This document shows, one piece after another, positions 10,328 through 20,555 of a stretch of DNA of 64,000 nt. A model generated the notes under the pieces. That model ran no database searches. It was given only the letters and a program-made list of their open reading frames with translations, and was not told the DNA's origin. The position numbers and the translations under genes were made by a program. Source of the stretch: Siphonodentalium dalli (Eukaryota; Mollusca; Scaphopoda; Gadilida; Siphonodentaliidae); assembly GCA_032622095.1 (NCBI GenBank), contig CP136062.1:196923887-196987886 (forward strand), in the 5' to 3' direction. Position 1 is the stretch's first letter. Each line of letters starts with the position of its first letter.

Positions 10328-10825
10328 CGATAAAATCATTGCAACGTCAAAAGACTCAAATTACCAGAGTTTGAAACAATTTTCACCATTAGCGACGAGT
10401 GACTTGTCGCCATCCACATTTTGTTTCTAAGCATTGTGTGAAGGTAACCGGTGTTCTGAAGAAAAAAAGTGCATGTGTTCCGACATACTATTAGTTGCAG
10501 AACACCGGTCTGTCCAACTGCTGATTGAACAAGTATAGAAAACAAAATGGCGATATGGATGGCGACGAGTCACTCATCGCTAATGGTGAAAAATTTTTCA
10601 AACTCTGTTAATTTGGCATCTGGAATGATTTTATTGTTGCCGAGTTGTAGTTGAGTATGTTATTTACAGGAAACAGGTGGCATATGCCCAGTGTTTTGTG
10701 TTTAGTGCTTTTATTTGAGATATGTTTGTCCTGATATCGGCCTATAGGATATAGGATATCGATTTATAAATTTGATTAAAACCTTATTTTTGGGACTTTA
10801 TGTCCAGTGACTGTGGTGTGATCAC
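10177..10825. mobile_element. Foldback element with about 245-bp arms
   Basis: The left arm (about 10177-10420) pairs with the right arm (about 10551-10825). Shared landmarks are ACACAAAACACCGGGCATAT, GTCACCTGTTTCCT and ACTCGTCGCCATCC. An inner hairpin in the loop pairs ACCGGTGTTCTG with CAGAACACCGGT. The right arm runs directly into the 5S-derived unit. The left arm is shared with the 300-bp tandem duplication. Confidence 0.8.
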
Positions 10826-11012
10826 CGAAGTTAAGCAACGCCAAGCTTGGTTTGTCCTTGAAGTTGGACACTGTTGGATTGGTGACCAGCTAAGGATTCC
10901 TGGTGCTGTCAACTTTTGGTGCAATTCCGCACTTCTCTCTGGGAAGTCGGTAGCCTAGAGGTAGCGTTCTGGTCTCTCGTGCTACCAGACCTGGGATCGA
11001 AACCTGGTCAGG
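10819..11012 (+). mobile_element. Dimeric SINE: 5S rRNA-derived head plus tRNA-like unit
   Basis: 10819-10910 reads ATCACCGAAGTTAAGCAACG, then TTGGTGACCAGC and TCCTGGTGCTGTC. This follows the order of the internal control region and 3' half of 5S rRNA, with substitutions and an 11-bp expansion. 10944-11012 has a tRNA-like layout with A box TAGCCTAGAGGTAGCGT and B box GGGATCGAAACC. Both are Pol III internal promoters. The 5' half of 5S is missing, so this is not a working 5S gene. Confidence 0.75.
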
Positions 11013-11487
11013 ACTCAGGTAGTTCAACAAATTAGACTATTCAGATTAAGAGATATTTTAATATTTGGACATTTACGAACCTCTTAATCCTTAGTCCTTA
11101 GTGGACATGAAAATTTTTATCGCTATGAGCCCAACAATCGGATCGGGTAGGATATGCCCCTTTAAATTAACTTTGTTAGCATCTAATGACACAAATAAAA
11201 CTATAAATAAAAAAACACATACCTTTTGTTGGAAATGTTAAATATCATGACTGAACTAACTAGCATAAAATTGTGTTACTATTAATAAAAAAAAATAGTC
11301 GTTGAAAGACAACGGCAAAAATATTCAAACCAACAAACCGAAAGTACGCGCATGCACAATAGATCAGAAATCTTGGAAAACACAAGAAAATTTACATGAT
11401 TTATTCAGTCTTCACCAAACTAAATTCTCAGTTTCATTGTTCCAGACCGCATACAGCTATGCTCTAATTAATCGACCCTCCTTAACG

Positions 11488-11640
11488 AGGTTGACCGCGG
11501 TGTAATACCGCGGTCGGTGTAATACCGCCTGACCGCGGTGTAATACCGCCTGACTGCGGTGTAATACCGCCTGACCGCGGTGTAATAACGCCTGACCGGG
11601 GTGTAATAACGCCTGACCGCGGTGTAATCAGGCGGTCAGT
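11488..11640 (+). repeat. 21-bp GC-rich minisatellite
   Basis: Units TGACCGCGGTGTAATACCGC start at 11509, 11530, 11551, 11572, 11593 and 11614, an exact 21-bp period. Related CCGCGG words continue, degenerate and partly inverted, to about 11740. The CCGCGGTGTA core is shared with the 22-bp minisatellites at 6.3 and 8.8 kb. Confidence 0.9.
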
Positions 11641-11744
11641 TTTTTGGTACCGCGGTGGTATCTACCGCGGTGTCATGGGGTAAGGCATTTCATGACCGCG
11701 GTTGACTTACGCCGTTAACGAATTTCATGACCGCGATGTCTTAT

Positions 11745-12560
11745 AATAACTTCTTGGTTGCACGCGGCGTAGGAACATGCTGATTTTTATGTATATTATG
11801 GGAACTTTAATTTATCTCTGAGTCTTCCAATGTATGGTTTTGTTTTAACCATGCATATTCATCGTATTAACGCCCATATATTATTTTGAATATAATAGAC
11901 TGACCATACTTACCATTACTTACCATAGAAGACATATTAAAACAACACTGTTCATTTGAAAATTGATTTACCGTTTTCGCACTTTGCTGGAAAAGTGGAA
12001 ATAATCGGAACCACCATCGGAACTCCAGGATTTTTTTTCCGATGCCGATTATAAACAGACAAACGAAAATATAGGCCCAGTGCCATTTCAGTTAATATTT
12101 CATCACCAGAAATGTGTTGCTTTTATGCCAAAATATCAAACATATGTTCCTGATTTTGGTTATACTAGTAGTTTTAGAATTGTAAACATTTCATGGGGCC
12201 CAAAAATCCACAACAATGCGAATATAATCCACATAAGTGACTAATAATAATAACTATTGCCCATGCAAATCATACTCTCGTCGAATCTTGCCATGCAGGA
12301 AAGCTTGAATGACCAAGCGTCCGGTTAACCATAAAGCATTGACTATTACGCTTTTTAAAAGTAATCAATTTGCATTTCAAAAAGAATAAAATAATTTCCA
12401 TATCTGTTCAAATATTGTTTACTTAAGAAAAAGCATGTTTATTTTTGGTTACAGAAATGTCAATGGCATAACTTTTATCCGAACACTAGTATGATGAAAA
12501 TGTCAACAAAACCGGACAAACAGACCCTTATTATTGTGAATCTCAAAAAGAACGGTGGGA
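11745..12560. other. No recognisable gene
   Basis: AT-rich sequence with only short shadow ORFs. A 5' untranslated exon and promoter of ATP5MK should lie somewhere upstream of 13296, but I could not place them. Confidence 0.35.
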
Positions 12561-12760
12561 GTAGAATATAGAAGGCCAATGACTTCTCTGCATGAGAGGT
12601 CTAAATCTCTTGGTTAGTCATTAATATGCTTTGTGTAATCACCGAAGTTAAGCAACGTGAAATTAAGTTAGTCCTTGGGTGGGTGACCAGCTTGGGATTC
12701 CGGGTGCTGCAACTTTCGGCACGACTGCCACACAGGCGCACTTCTCTCTCTCGTTACTAG
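12560..12760 (+). mobile_element. 5S rRNA-derived SINE, copy 2
   Basis: The leader GCATGAGAGGTCTAAATCTC is followed by 12635-12711, with ACCGAAGTTAAGCAACG, GGGTGACCAGCTTGGGATT and CCGGGTGCTGC. These match the 5S internal promoter and 3' half more closely than the 10.8-kb copy. The tRNA-like unit is absent here; the sequence after the 5S part (CACTTCTCTCTC) matches only the linker. It is a pseudogene-like SINE head, not a 5S gene. Confidence 0.8.
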
Positions 12761-13303
12761 TATGTTGCACAGGTACTATTTGATCTCTTGAGACCAATCT
12801 ATTTGTGCGACTGCAGACAAAACAATCTAATATCCAAAAAACATACTTACCATACACACCTTGACAGATTTTTCCTGAATAACAACTTTTCAGCTGTTAA
12901 GTATAATCAAAAACACAACAAAATTGGGACGAGGTGCAATTACATGTGCTTCGGGAAATGTGTTTCTCTCAACTGTGCCCATTTCCCACATAAACTGCCA
13001 TTTCTTGATAACTACATCCAAACAAACAAGTGGTTTATATGTACAGGAAATGTTTATGTTTGGAATAAATGGCAGATTTTTGTCCCTACAGAAATGAAAA
13101 TGATTCATAAGGTTGTGTCTTTCAGGAGGAGGGAGAGAGATGAAGGGGAGGGGAAATAGAGTGAGAGAGGGAGATTAAACTGATTGTTGGACACACAATG
13201 ACCTTGATCCTTTTATTTCTCTTGCTATAATATGCTTTTGAAAATTCGCAATATATCACTCCATTGTAAATCTTATCATGTGATTATATTTACAGGGTGA
13301 AGT

Positions 13304-13393
13304 ATGGGTAACGAAACCGTTCCTGAGTCTCAGAACCCATACAAGGGTTGGCAACGAACCTTCAACACATTTACAGACAGAGGAAGGGCCAAC
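13304..13393 (+). CDS. ATP5MK: ATP synthase membrane subunit K (DAPIT/USMG5), coding exon 1
   Basis: Thirty codons from ATG to a GTTAGT donor at 13394. The acceptor TATATTTACAG ends at 13295, so a short 5' UTR piece (13296-13303) shares the exon. The encoded N-terminal half contains NPYKGW and then FNTFTDRGRAN. This corresponds to the F-N-(S/T)-(Y/F)-T...GR-(M/A)-N core of DAPIT proteins, which sit in the mitochondrial inner membrane at the ATP synthase dimer. The intron is phase 0 and joins the exon at 16764. Total length is 56 residues, against about 58 in vertebrates as I recall. The 5' UTR exon is not located. Confidence 0.85.
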
Positions 13394-13639
13394 GTTAGTA
13401 TTAAATTTATTGCCTACCGGTACCTTGTGTTACAATGCCAGGTAGAAAGATGAATTAATAGCCGGACAGTTGTACCTAACATGATGATGATGGTGTGATA
13501 GAGTATGACATTTGTAACTCCTGGAATAATCAGCGTCTGGAAAATATATCAAAAGTGGGTGTTGGACCACTGCATGCTGTATCAAAATTACACTTAGTGT
13601 GACTAATAGTAGTATAGGTCCATTCAATAATACCTGAAG

Positions 13640-14230
13640 AGCTTAACCCAAGCGAAATCAGTAAACCTACTAAACTATAAACATAGTCAAGTATACCAAA
13701 TACTTATTACCTAAGTTATCATACTTAACAAGCAATTAACTTACGAGACTCAACTCTACAAACGCTATACTAAGACAGTTAGGCTTCCCTTGCTAAATTT
13801 TAATCTTGTAACTAATCACCCCGACTACTTACTATATGACTACACAAATCACACCCGCAAAATCATCCAACGATTTATGGCTCACCACAGACACAAAAGT
13901 CGGAACAATCCGAAACAGGTGAACCAAACTCGAACAAGGATAATAGGAACGCAAAATGAAGGCGTGTCCTATCACAACCCGCCAGAAAACATGATACACC
14001 TCCACACATGGAAACCAATATCCCCCTTCACAAAAGTCCTTTATACAAGGCCAGGAACCATCTTTTTAAACTCTTACAACAAGAATCCAACAACACATCA
14101 GGGATATACCAAATGCTCACTAAAGCTAGCCAGCAAACACATCTACCACTCACGTCATGTCACATGTCTCAAACGCTGACTCAGACATCGAGCACAATAC
14201 TCGACGTCGGCGAAACAATATAAAACTGGA
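13640..14230. other. Strand-asymmetric (G-poor) intronic block
   Basis: The + strand is rich in A, C and T but strikingly poor in G, unlike both flanks. It contains a 129-codon ORF (13790-14179) without recognisable domains. It lies in the ATP5MK intron. The asymmetry could come from an old retroelement or RNA-derived insert; no motif proves this. Confidence 0.4.
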
Positions 14231-14343
14231 TGTTCCTACTAAGGACAATATATCCAGAGGGCATGAACAGGCCAGACACCTTATGGTGAATAATATTAAT
14301 CCATTCAATAATAGTACAGGGTGCAAAATCTTCAAAATGTTTA

Positions 14344-14460
14344 TAATAGTAGTCCTCAAAATTTGCCACGGCAATAAGCAATTCCAAGGGAAATGCTGTG
14401 TCATATGGAATCTATAATGCCACAGCATTAAATTTGCCATGGGACATTTTCCTACTTTCA
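14344..14460. mobile_element. Short palindromic repeat family H, copy 1
   Basis: Shares AATTTGCCACGGCAATAAGC and ATTAAATTTGCCATGGGACA with 20556-20660, in the same orientation. Internal inverted pairs such as AAATGCTGTG/CCACAGCATT suggest a hairpin MITE. No transposase or TSD was identified. Confidence 0.55.
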
Positions 14461-14722
14461 AGGGTGGAGTACAGGGTGGAATAATAGTCCAGGCTTACAG
14501 GATGTGCAGGTACATCAATATAATAGAACCAGTTATCCACATTACTTAGTTTCTTGTATATGTTGGAGATAAGACACCAGTGTTTTGGTGAAAATAAAGA
14601 TAAAAGTGAATCCATTAAAATAAATTCCACCATACTTCTATATTGTATCAGTTCTTACTAACAATTGAATAATCAAAGAATTAGGTGGGCTGACATATCG
14701 GACATGGCGAAAATTAATAAAG

Positions 14723-14884
14723 GTACATGGCCAAATAAGGATGCAAATTTTGTCAGCAAAAATATAAACATACATGTACAGTTAATCCCGCTTTATCACA
14801 TAGCCTCGGTGCAAGAGGAATTTATGTTAATAAGCGTGTATGTTTATGTGCGGGATTCCTTTATTTGGCCAATTTTGTGTGTAC
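14723..14884. mobile_element. Hairpin MITE
   Basis: GTACATGGCCAAATAAGGAT on the left pairs imperfectly with CTTTATTTGGCCAATTTTG and GTAC on the right. The inner ATATAAACATACATGTAC pairs with GTGTATGTTTATG. The whole unit is about 160 bp with no ORF. Confidence 0.5.
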
Positions 14885-15438
14885 TTTGTATGGACATTTG
14901 ACCACGTTTTCCGTCGCCATCATCAATAATTGAATATGGCGGTTGTTTTATTTATTTTTCTACTATTCTTCTTTTTATATCACCAAAACTAACTTGACAC
15001 AACATAACTTTGATGAATGATTGTAGAATCAATCTTGATGCATGTATTATGCATGAAAAAGAACCAGAAACAAGTGAATTTAAGCGCCGCTAGTCGGCTT
15101 CCATTTTCACTAATAGACATTGGAGTGAATAGGGGATTTCCACAAAATAAAACAAGCTTTACTTTCAGTTTTTAAATATTACGAGTCAAACAGACAGTAA
15201 AACATAAACAGTACAACATATATTATTTAATTCATAGACATTTCACACACAGTAGCACAATTGTTCAAGGAATCCAATGTACTACTATTAGACACTTGAA
15301 AGTATTCCTGTGGCAATTTTCTGACAACCCAACACAGAAACATATATTTTATCATTGGTTCAGCAAGATAATCTCACATTCTTCCAAAATTTATATGCTG
15401 AACACTTTTGTTGATCAATACAAGTACCATAGTACATA

Positions 15439-15620
15439 CAGTAATGCCTTAAGTAATCGACTCTTTAACTACAGCAGAATTATGGGTAACTTTTCGGGAT
15501 TTAGTCGGAAATATGGCTTGTTGCCATTCATCGGAAAGCTCTAGGTGTGAGCTTTCCAATGAATGGCAACAAGCCATATTTCTGCTGTAGTTAAAGAGTC
15601 TATTACTTCGGGCATTACTG
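15439..15620. mobile_element. Mariner-like MITE family A, copy 1
   Basis: Terminal CAGTAATGCC and GGCATTACTG are flanked by TA on both sides. The arms contain AATCGACTCTTTAACTACAG and the body contains GGCTTGTTGCCATTCAT, present in both orientations. TA target and CAGT ends fit Tc1/mariner-mobilised MITEs. It is in the ATP5MK intron. Confidence 0.8.
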
Positions 15621-16180
15621 TACTATTGATAATCAGTAGGATCTCAAGGAATACTTAGAAGAGCCACAACCTACATGTACTGTATGTATGCCAGGGATGT
15701 TTTAGCCAAAACCCAAAAATAGCTGTGTTTAGGGTTTCCCTACCTACCCTAGAAAAAGGTGCCTACCCAACACATTTTATTGGACAGTAGACACAGATTT
15801 ATTTTTTTTTCAATGGGAAAGGCATCGAAAGGTATCTTAACCATTTTCAAACCTCTCCTATAAAAATGTATGGAAGTTTTTATTAGTCCAGTGCTCTGAC
15901 TAATTCAAGATAACAATATTTAGTATTGAACCTTTCAATTAATCTGAATTGTGAAGTTTCTAGATTGAATTGTCAATGACCCAATGGAATTCAGAATAAA
16001 AAAAAAAAATTCCCTACCTACCCTAATTATTTTATACAATGTAATCCAAAACACAGGTATTATTTGTTTTGGCTAATGGGAATAGTCTGGTTTATTCCGC
16101 TAATGGGAATAGTCTGGTTTATTCCCATATCTTACCAAAATTCCTATATTCACAGAAAGTCTCTGTGGCAAAAACTCTCT
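15621..16180. other. ATP5MK intron, no feature recognised
   Basis: AT-rich intronic sequence with an A-run near 16000 and a short direct repeat (CTGGTTTATTCC at about 16088 and 16113). Nothing else is supportable. Confidence 0.4.
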
Positions 16181-16292
16181 CAGTGAGAGCTTTCCGATGA
16201 ATGGCAACAAGCCATATATCCGACTAAATCCTGAAAAGTTACCCATATAAATTCTGCTGTGGTTAAGGAGTCGATTATTTTGAGTATTACTG
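16180..16292. mobile_element. Mariner-like MITE family A, 5'-truncated copy
   Basis: Begins inside the family body (GAGAGCTTTCCGATGAATGG) and ends TGAGTATTACTG, the diverged right tip. The left half is missing. Confidence 0.7.
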
Positions 16293-16454
16293 TTACCTGT
16301 ATTAACTAACAAATACATGTAAATTCCCTGTGTTATTTTTCAATGTTATGAACTTCCCTGTCAGAACATCAAAACGTTTCATGGGTTTGAAATGGTGGAG
16401 TATGATGGTCAGAGTAGAGATTCATGACATGATCTATGAAAGCAGAGACTACCT

Positions 16455-16718
16455 TTAAACCTTTCATGATGGGAGTTATGTTGGTGCAGCATTAAAGATC
16501 TTGTGTCAGTGCATTTTCTTATATATGCAAATCTCCCATATGGAGCCTCGCATATATAAGAGGATGCATTGGCTTACAAGTTCAAGGTAAATATTGTTAG
16601 GCCAATGTATTCTCTTATATATGTGAGCCTTTGTGAGGCTCCCTATGGGAGAGTCGCATATATAAGAGAATGCATTGGCACAGGATTTTCGCAAAATTTC
16701 AGGAAGCTCCAGTCATGG
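16455..16718. mobile_element. piggyBac-like MITE family C (CATGA-ended subfamily)
   Basis: Left tip AACCTTTCATGATGGGAG; right end AGGAAGCTCCAGTCATG, lacking the terminal AAAGGGTTAA. Two palindromic cassettes with TTATATATGC and GCATATATAAGAG sit inside. The element stops 45 bp before the ATP5MK exon 2 acceptor, so part of the branch-point region may be close to or inside it. Confidence 0.72.
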
Positions 16719-16763
16719 CTGGGTAAATCTACTGCCTTAATTAATACCTCCTTTTCATTTCAG

Positions 16764-16844
16764 ACCGTGTATTTCTGGATTGGAGCATCTGTAGTCGGAT
16801 TCATGTTTTGGAAATTGAAGAGCAGGAGCAAGGCAAATAAATAG
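16764..16844 (+). CDS. ATP5MK: ATP synthase membrane subunit K (DAPIT/USMG5), coding exon 2
   Basis: The acceptor CCTCCTTTTCATTTCAG ends at 16763. Twenty-six codons and a TAG follow. They encode one transmembrane helix, VYFWIGASVVGFMFWKLK, and a basic tail KSRSKANK. This is the helix-plus-lysine-rich end expected of DAPIT. The phase-0 junction joins GRAN to the TVYFW start, as in the family where GR-x-N precedes the helix. A small single-span protein of the ATP synthase membrane sector is the best reading. Identification is from remembered family sequence, not a search. Confidence 0.85.
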   Translation, partial: TVYFWIGASVVGFMFWKLKSRSKANK

Positions 16845-17065
16845 ACCATGGAACGGAATTAGACTTTAGCAAATTATTAATTAATATCTGTGAAACCTTT
16901 ATGGATTTTACTATATAAATCTGACAGGCACCATCATTACTGATACCATATTGGATTTCACAGTTTACAGACTCGATTCTATTGTTTTTTGTTTCAAAAT
17001 GGATATTCTCAGTGATATGTGTGAAGAGATGTGCGAAATGAAATAAAAAGTTTAGCTAAACCAGA
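16845..17065 (+). terminator. ATP5MK: ATP5MK 3' UTR and polyadenylation signal
   Basis: About 220 bp of AT-rich sequence after the stop ends with AATAAA at 17042-17047, the usual distance for a short 3' UTR. The next MITE begins about 290 bp later. Confidence 0.65.
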
Positions 17066-17350
17066 CCGCATCTCTTATTTAGCTCACCTTGACACAATGG
17101 CCTGAGCAATTGGTCCATAATAAAATATGTGTTTGTTTGCAACCACCCGACCTACTGGCCATAAAAGGCACCTTAATGTCATACCTATAAATTGGTATTG
17201 ACATGAGTAATTTGCTCAAGTGGGAGGGGAGAATGAACCCAGTATAAAAATAAACAGAATAATTTTCACTCCCATCAGGAGATATTGACCTTTTGTCCAT
17301 AATCAACAGATTAGGGTCGATTATGACTTGGAGTCACATGTACAAGGCGG

Positions 17351-17785
17351 AGCTCAAGTCTGAGTTTAGTATGTCTGTCATTTGCAGAATTAGGTCCCCA
17401 GAGGGTGAATTTAGTGATGCTAGCCCGCTATGCGGGATAGCATCACTAAATTCACCCTCTGGGGACCTAATTCTGCATGGCCTTATCTGCATTCGGAGAC
17501 TCAGATTGAAGTTCCCAAATGGTGAATATTGTTATGTACACCCATTGGGAACCTCGATTATGCAATGTGTCATCTGCCAATTTGGGGACATACTACATAG
17601 AGAAACTAAAGTAAAGAAGTTTCTTTAGCAATTTTATAATAAAGAAATTTTCCAGAGAAGATGAGGCCTAAGCAGAATGAGGTCCCCAGTGGATGAATTT
17701 AGTGATGCTAGCCCACTTTGCGGGATAGTGTCACTAAATTCACTCTCTGGGGACCTCATTTTGCATAAGACAGGCACCTTATTCT
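17351..17785. mobile_element. hAT-like MITE family B, copy 1
   Basis: Two copies of the family palindrome lie at about 17395-17478 and 17675-17765. Each has AGGTCCCCAGAGGGTGAATT-type arms around a GCCCGC..GCGGGA centre. The left tip CTCAAGTCTGAGTTTAG matches the right tip of the 48.9-kb copy. The right tip is eroded, so no TSD is visible. Confidence 0.7.
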
Positions 17786-17918
17786 GAGGACTGGCAGAGC
17801 TATGTTCATTGATCAAGCCTTTAAATAATTTAGTAATCCTCGGCTATTTCAGCCTGTCAGTTCATACCTTCTGCCGGTCAACAATATGCCACAGTTAAAG
17901 ATGCATAATCTGTATTAA

Positions 17919-19538
17919 CCCTTTACCCAACAAAACGGCCAAAAACGCCCAAATAAAGCTTCAACAGGTCGCCTCGCATATATAAGAGAATGCATTGGCA
18001 TAAAAAAATTCATTTTTATGTTTACCCATACCATAGTATGGTAAACATAGTGTCGTTGCCCGTATTGACCACTCGTCGTTCGTCCGTCTGTCTGTAGCCA
18101 CTTTACGAGTAATGCGATAACTCAAACATTTTCTATCCGATCGAAACCAAATTTTGTATATGGGTTTCTCAGCCCAAAATACAGAGTTATGGCCCTTTTT
18201 TAATTTAGAATTCACACATTCTGCCATAACTCAAACATTTTTTATCTGATTGGAACCAAATTTGGTATGTGAGTTTCACAGCCCAAAATACAGATCGAGT
18301 TCGAATATGGGTTTGATCCGATTAATTGTAAAGGAGTTATGACCCTTTTTCGAAAAAAAAATAAAAAATAGATTTTTTAATTATTTTTTTTTAACTTTTA
18401 TAATAATAATAAAAAAAAATGTCATTGACATTGTCATTTGTTTTCATTTAGATATTGATGATTATGATAAAAGTTGATAAAAAGATTTCCAATGTGTCCC
18501 TTTAATTTTTTTAAATAATTAAAAAAAAAAAAAAAAAATTTAAGTTACAAAAATTTGAAAAACTAACACCATTATAACTCTGCCAAAGGTACCCCGAATC
18601 ACCACACCAAATTTTATTAAATCGGTCCAAAATCTTGTGTTATGTACTGGTAAATCTGTTTGGAGCAACATTAAATCCAATTCACCAATTGCCTTTGAAC
18701 TACTTAGCTATTGATAAGGCTATATTATTTTCTGATGTCTCTTATGCCAATGTGCAAATAATCTGATAAAGAAGGCTATGGCATCTAATTTAAAATAAAG
18801 ATTCAACAATAAACATCACATGATATTAACAGTAGACTTGGACATCTGTGCTGCAGAGTTATATCTTCAGATGGTCTGATATCATTATAATTGTTATTGG
18901 TTTAATTGAGAGGTCAGTGTTCAACATAAACAATTCCTGTGATATTTTGACAGCTCTGCTATATAATTGATATTAATGGGTCAGTGGTGAGGTTGCTTAT
19001 CTGTATACTAGGACACATTATTATTGTAAACTTAAATTGGACCCAAGTATTCCATGTCCAGGTCACACCTACACATTTAACCCATGGGCTTGCTGGCTGT
19101 GGCGGTTTAGCATTACAGATCCTGTACCAGTGCATTCTCTTATATAAATGCCAGTGACCCATAAATTCCAATAATTTGTGTTATGTACATTTGTCTATAA
19201 TAGTACATAACAGTATACTCTATAATTCAACACCAAAACTCTCATTTATCCGATCATATTAAAGTTTTATCGCCAAGGGATGGGTTAACATCTGCCGATC
19301 GTGATCGGCCTCTCGTTTAACACTTTTTACCATTTTTTCTTTCATTCTTTAACAATTTTATAATTTTTTCTTACATTTTTTAACAATTTTTATAATATTT
19401 TTCTACATTCTTTGACAATTTTATCATTTTTAATATGTGTTAAGCCAATGCATTCTCTTATATATGCGAGGCGACCTATGGTTGACTCGCATATATAAGA
19501 GAATGCATTGGCACAGGACCGTTCTGTTGGGTAAAGGG
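17919..19538. mobile_element. piggyBac-like MITE family C, split by a nested insertion
   Basis: TTAA at 17915-17918 and 19539-19542 brackets CCCTTTACCCAACA on the left and TGTTGGGTAAAGGG on the right. One palindromic cassette survives at 19440-19512 and half of another at 17972-18000. About 1.29 kb (18016-19310) of foreign repeat interrupts the AT-rich middle. The host repeat (family G) continues on both sides. Confidence 0.8.
18016..19310. mobile_element. Nested insertion carrying family D repeat
   Basis: Starts near ACCATAGTATGGT and contains GTCGTTCGTCCGTCTGTCTG followed by two diverged copies of AACTCAAACATTTT(C/T)TATC..CCAAATTT..GAGTTATG. A family C fragment (CAGTGCATTCTCTTATATAA, 19131) is also inside. 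Such 'GAGTTATGGCCCTTTTT' blocks are widely dispersed here and, to my knowledge, in mollusc genomes. No coding sequence. Confidence 0.6.
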
Positions 19539-19540
19539 TT

Positions 19541-19985
19541 AACGCTCGCAAATTATTTTTTCCTTGGCTTAGGGGGTAAAAAATATTTGATTCGAGTCGA
19601 GGAACCCACCCATCAAAGCTCAGAGTGATCAGATATCGATGTTTGAAATATATTATTTTTCACCACCGATAATTTTAAGTGGCCCAGTAAACAGTCGACG
19701 AGAAGACTTTCTCTGACCAAATTGCGGATGAAGATGGATAACTTTAAAATCAAGTGGTTATTTTGTGTCAGATATTTGACAAACCCAGACAAACTGGCAA
19801 AAGTTTATTGAACAAAATGTTGATAAATAACAGGTTTTGGGCAATTTTATACTATAGTTGACTGGTTAGCATTATTTTTAGACAATTACTCGATTCTGAT
19901 AACTGAACCGGCATTTAAAAATATGTGGTTGTTATAATCTGATGATATTTGGACCATTGAATCGATTGAGTACCTTTAATACAAA
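19541..19985 (+). repeat. Dispersed repeat family G, copy 1
   Basis: Direct match to 39271-39685: AACGCTCGCAAATTA, GAGTCGAGGAACCCACCC, CAGTCGACGAG, AAGATGGATAACT, GAGTACCTTTAAT. A few bases of G also lie left of the piggyBac-like MITE (AAAGATGCATAATCTGTA at 17897-17914), showing the MITE inserted into G. Function unknown; no ORF. Confidence 0.75.
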
Positions 19986-20214
19986 TATTCTAGAAACTTA
20001 TCATTATTCAAAGAAAGTTGTATTACAAAACTGAGTCATTGATGAATTCAATTGTAATTAACATAATAAGGTCGAATGTTGTACATTCCTATACTCATAA
20101 GACTTCAGATCCCTAAATTAATCTCAAGCGTATCATAAATTATTGGTTGCTTTTTGGTATTTCTGTGATTGATCATCAACTAAATCTTGTCACAATGCCA
20201 GGTACAAAAGCTTT

Positions 20215-20470
20215 TCATTTAGTGACACTATCAGTATCCAGCATGGAGGGCTAGCCCATCACCAAATTCACACTGGGAACCTCATTCTGCTTAGACCTCT
20301 GCTATGGGAGACCTAGGAAAATGTGACTAAAAACAATGTTAATTTTAGACAAGAGATACTTCCCAGAAGATGAGGACAAAGCAGAATGAGGTCCCCAGGG
20401 GGTGAATTCGGTGATACTAGCCTGCTTAGTTGGATAGTGTCACTAAATTCACTCTCTCAACCTGTAAATG
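20215..20470. mobile_element. hAT-like MITE family B, eroded copy
   Basis: Contains degraded cassette halves (CACCAAATTCACACTGGGAA, GAATGAGGTCCCCAGGGGGT) separated by the family middle sequence (AGACCTAGGAAAATGTGACT). No TSD remains. Confidence 0.55.
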
Positions 20471-20555
20471 ACCATAACCGGCCAGTTAATTCTGAACTTG
20501 TTAATGGTGAGGTGTAACTTTAATTCAGAGCTATTTATCACTCATTGTATTCAGT

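Noticed and set aside
12635-12711. Functional 5S rRNA gene
   Set aside because: Only the internal control region and 3' half resemble 5S rRNA; the 5' half is replaced by an unrelated leader and there is no proper T-run terminator at the right place.
13790-14179. 129-codon ORF as a real gene
   Set aside because: No domain, no splice or promoter support; its length is explained by the G-poor composition, which makes stop codons (TAG, TGA) rare on that strand.
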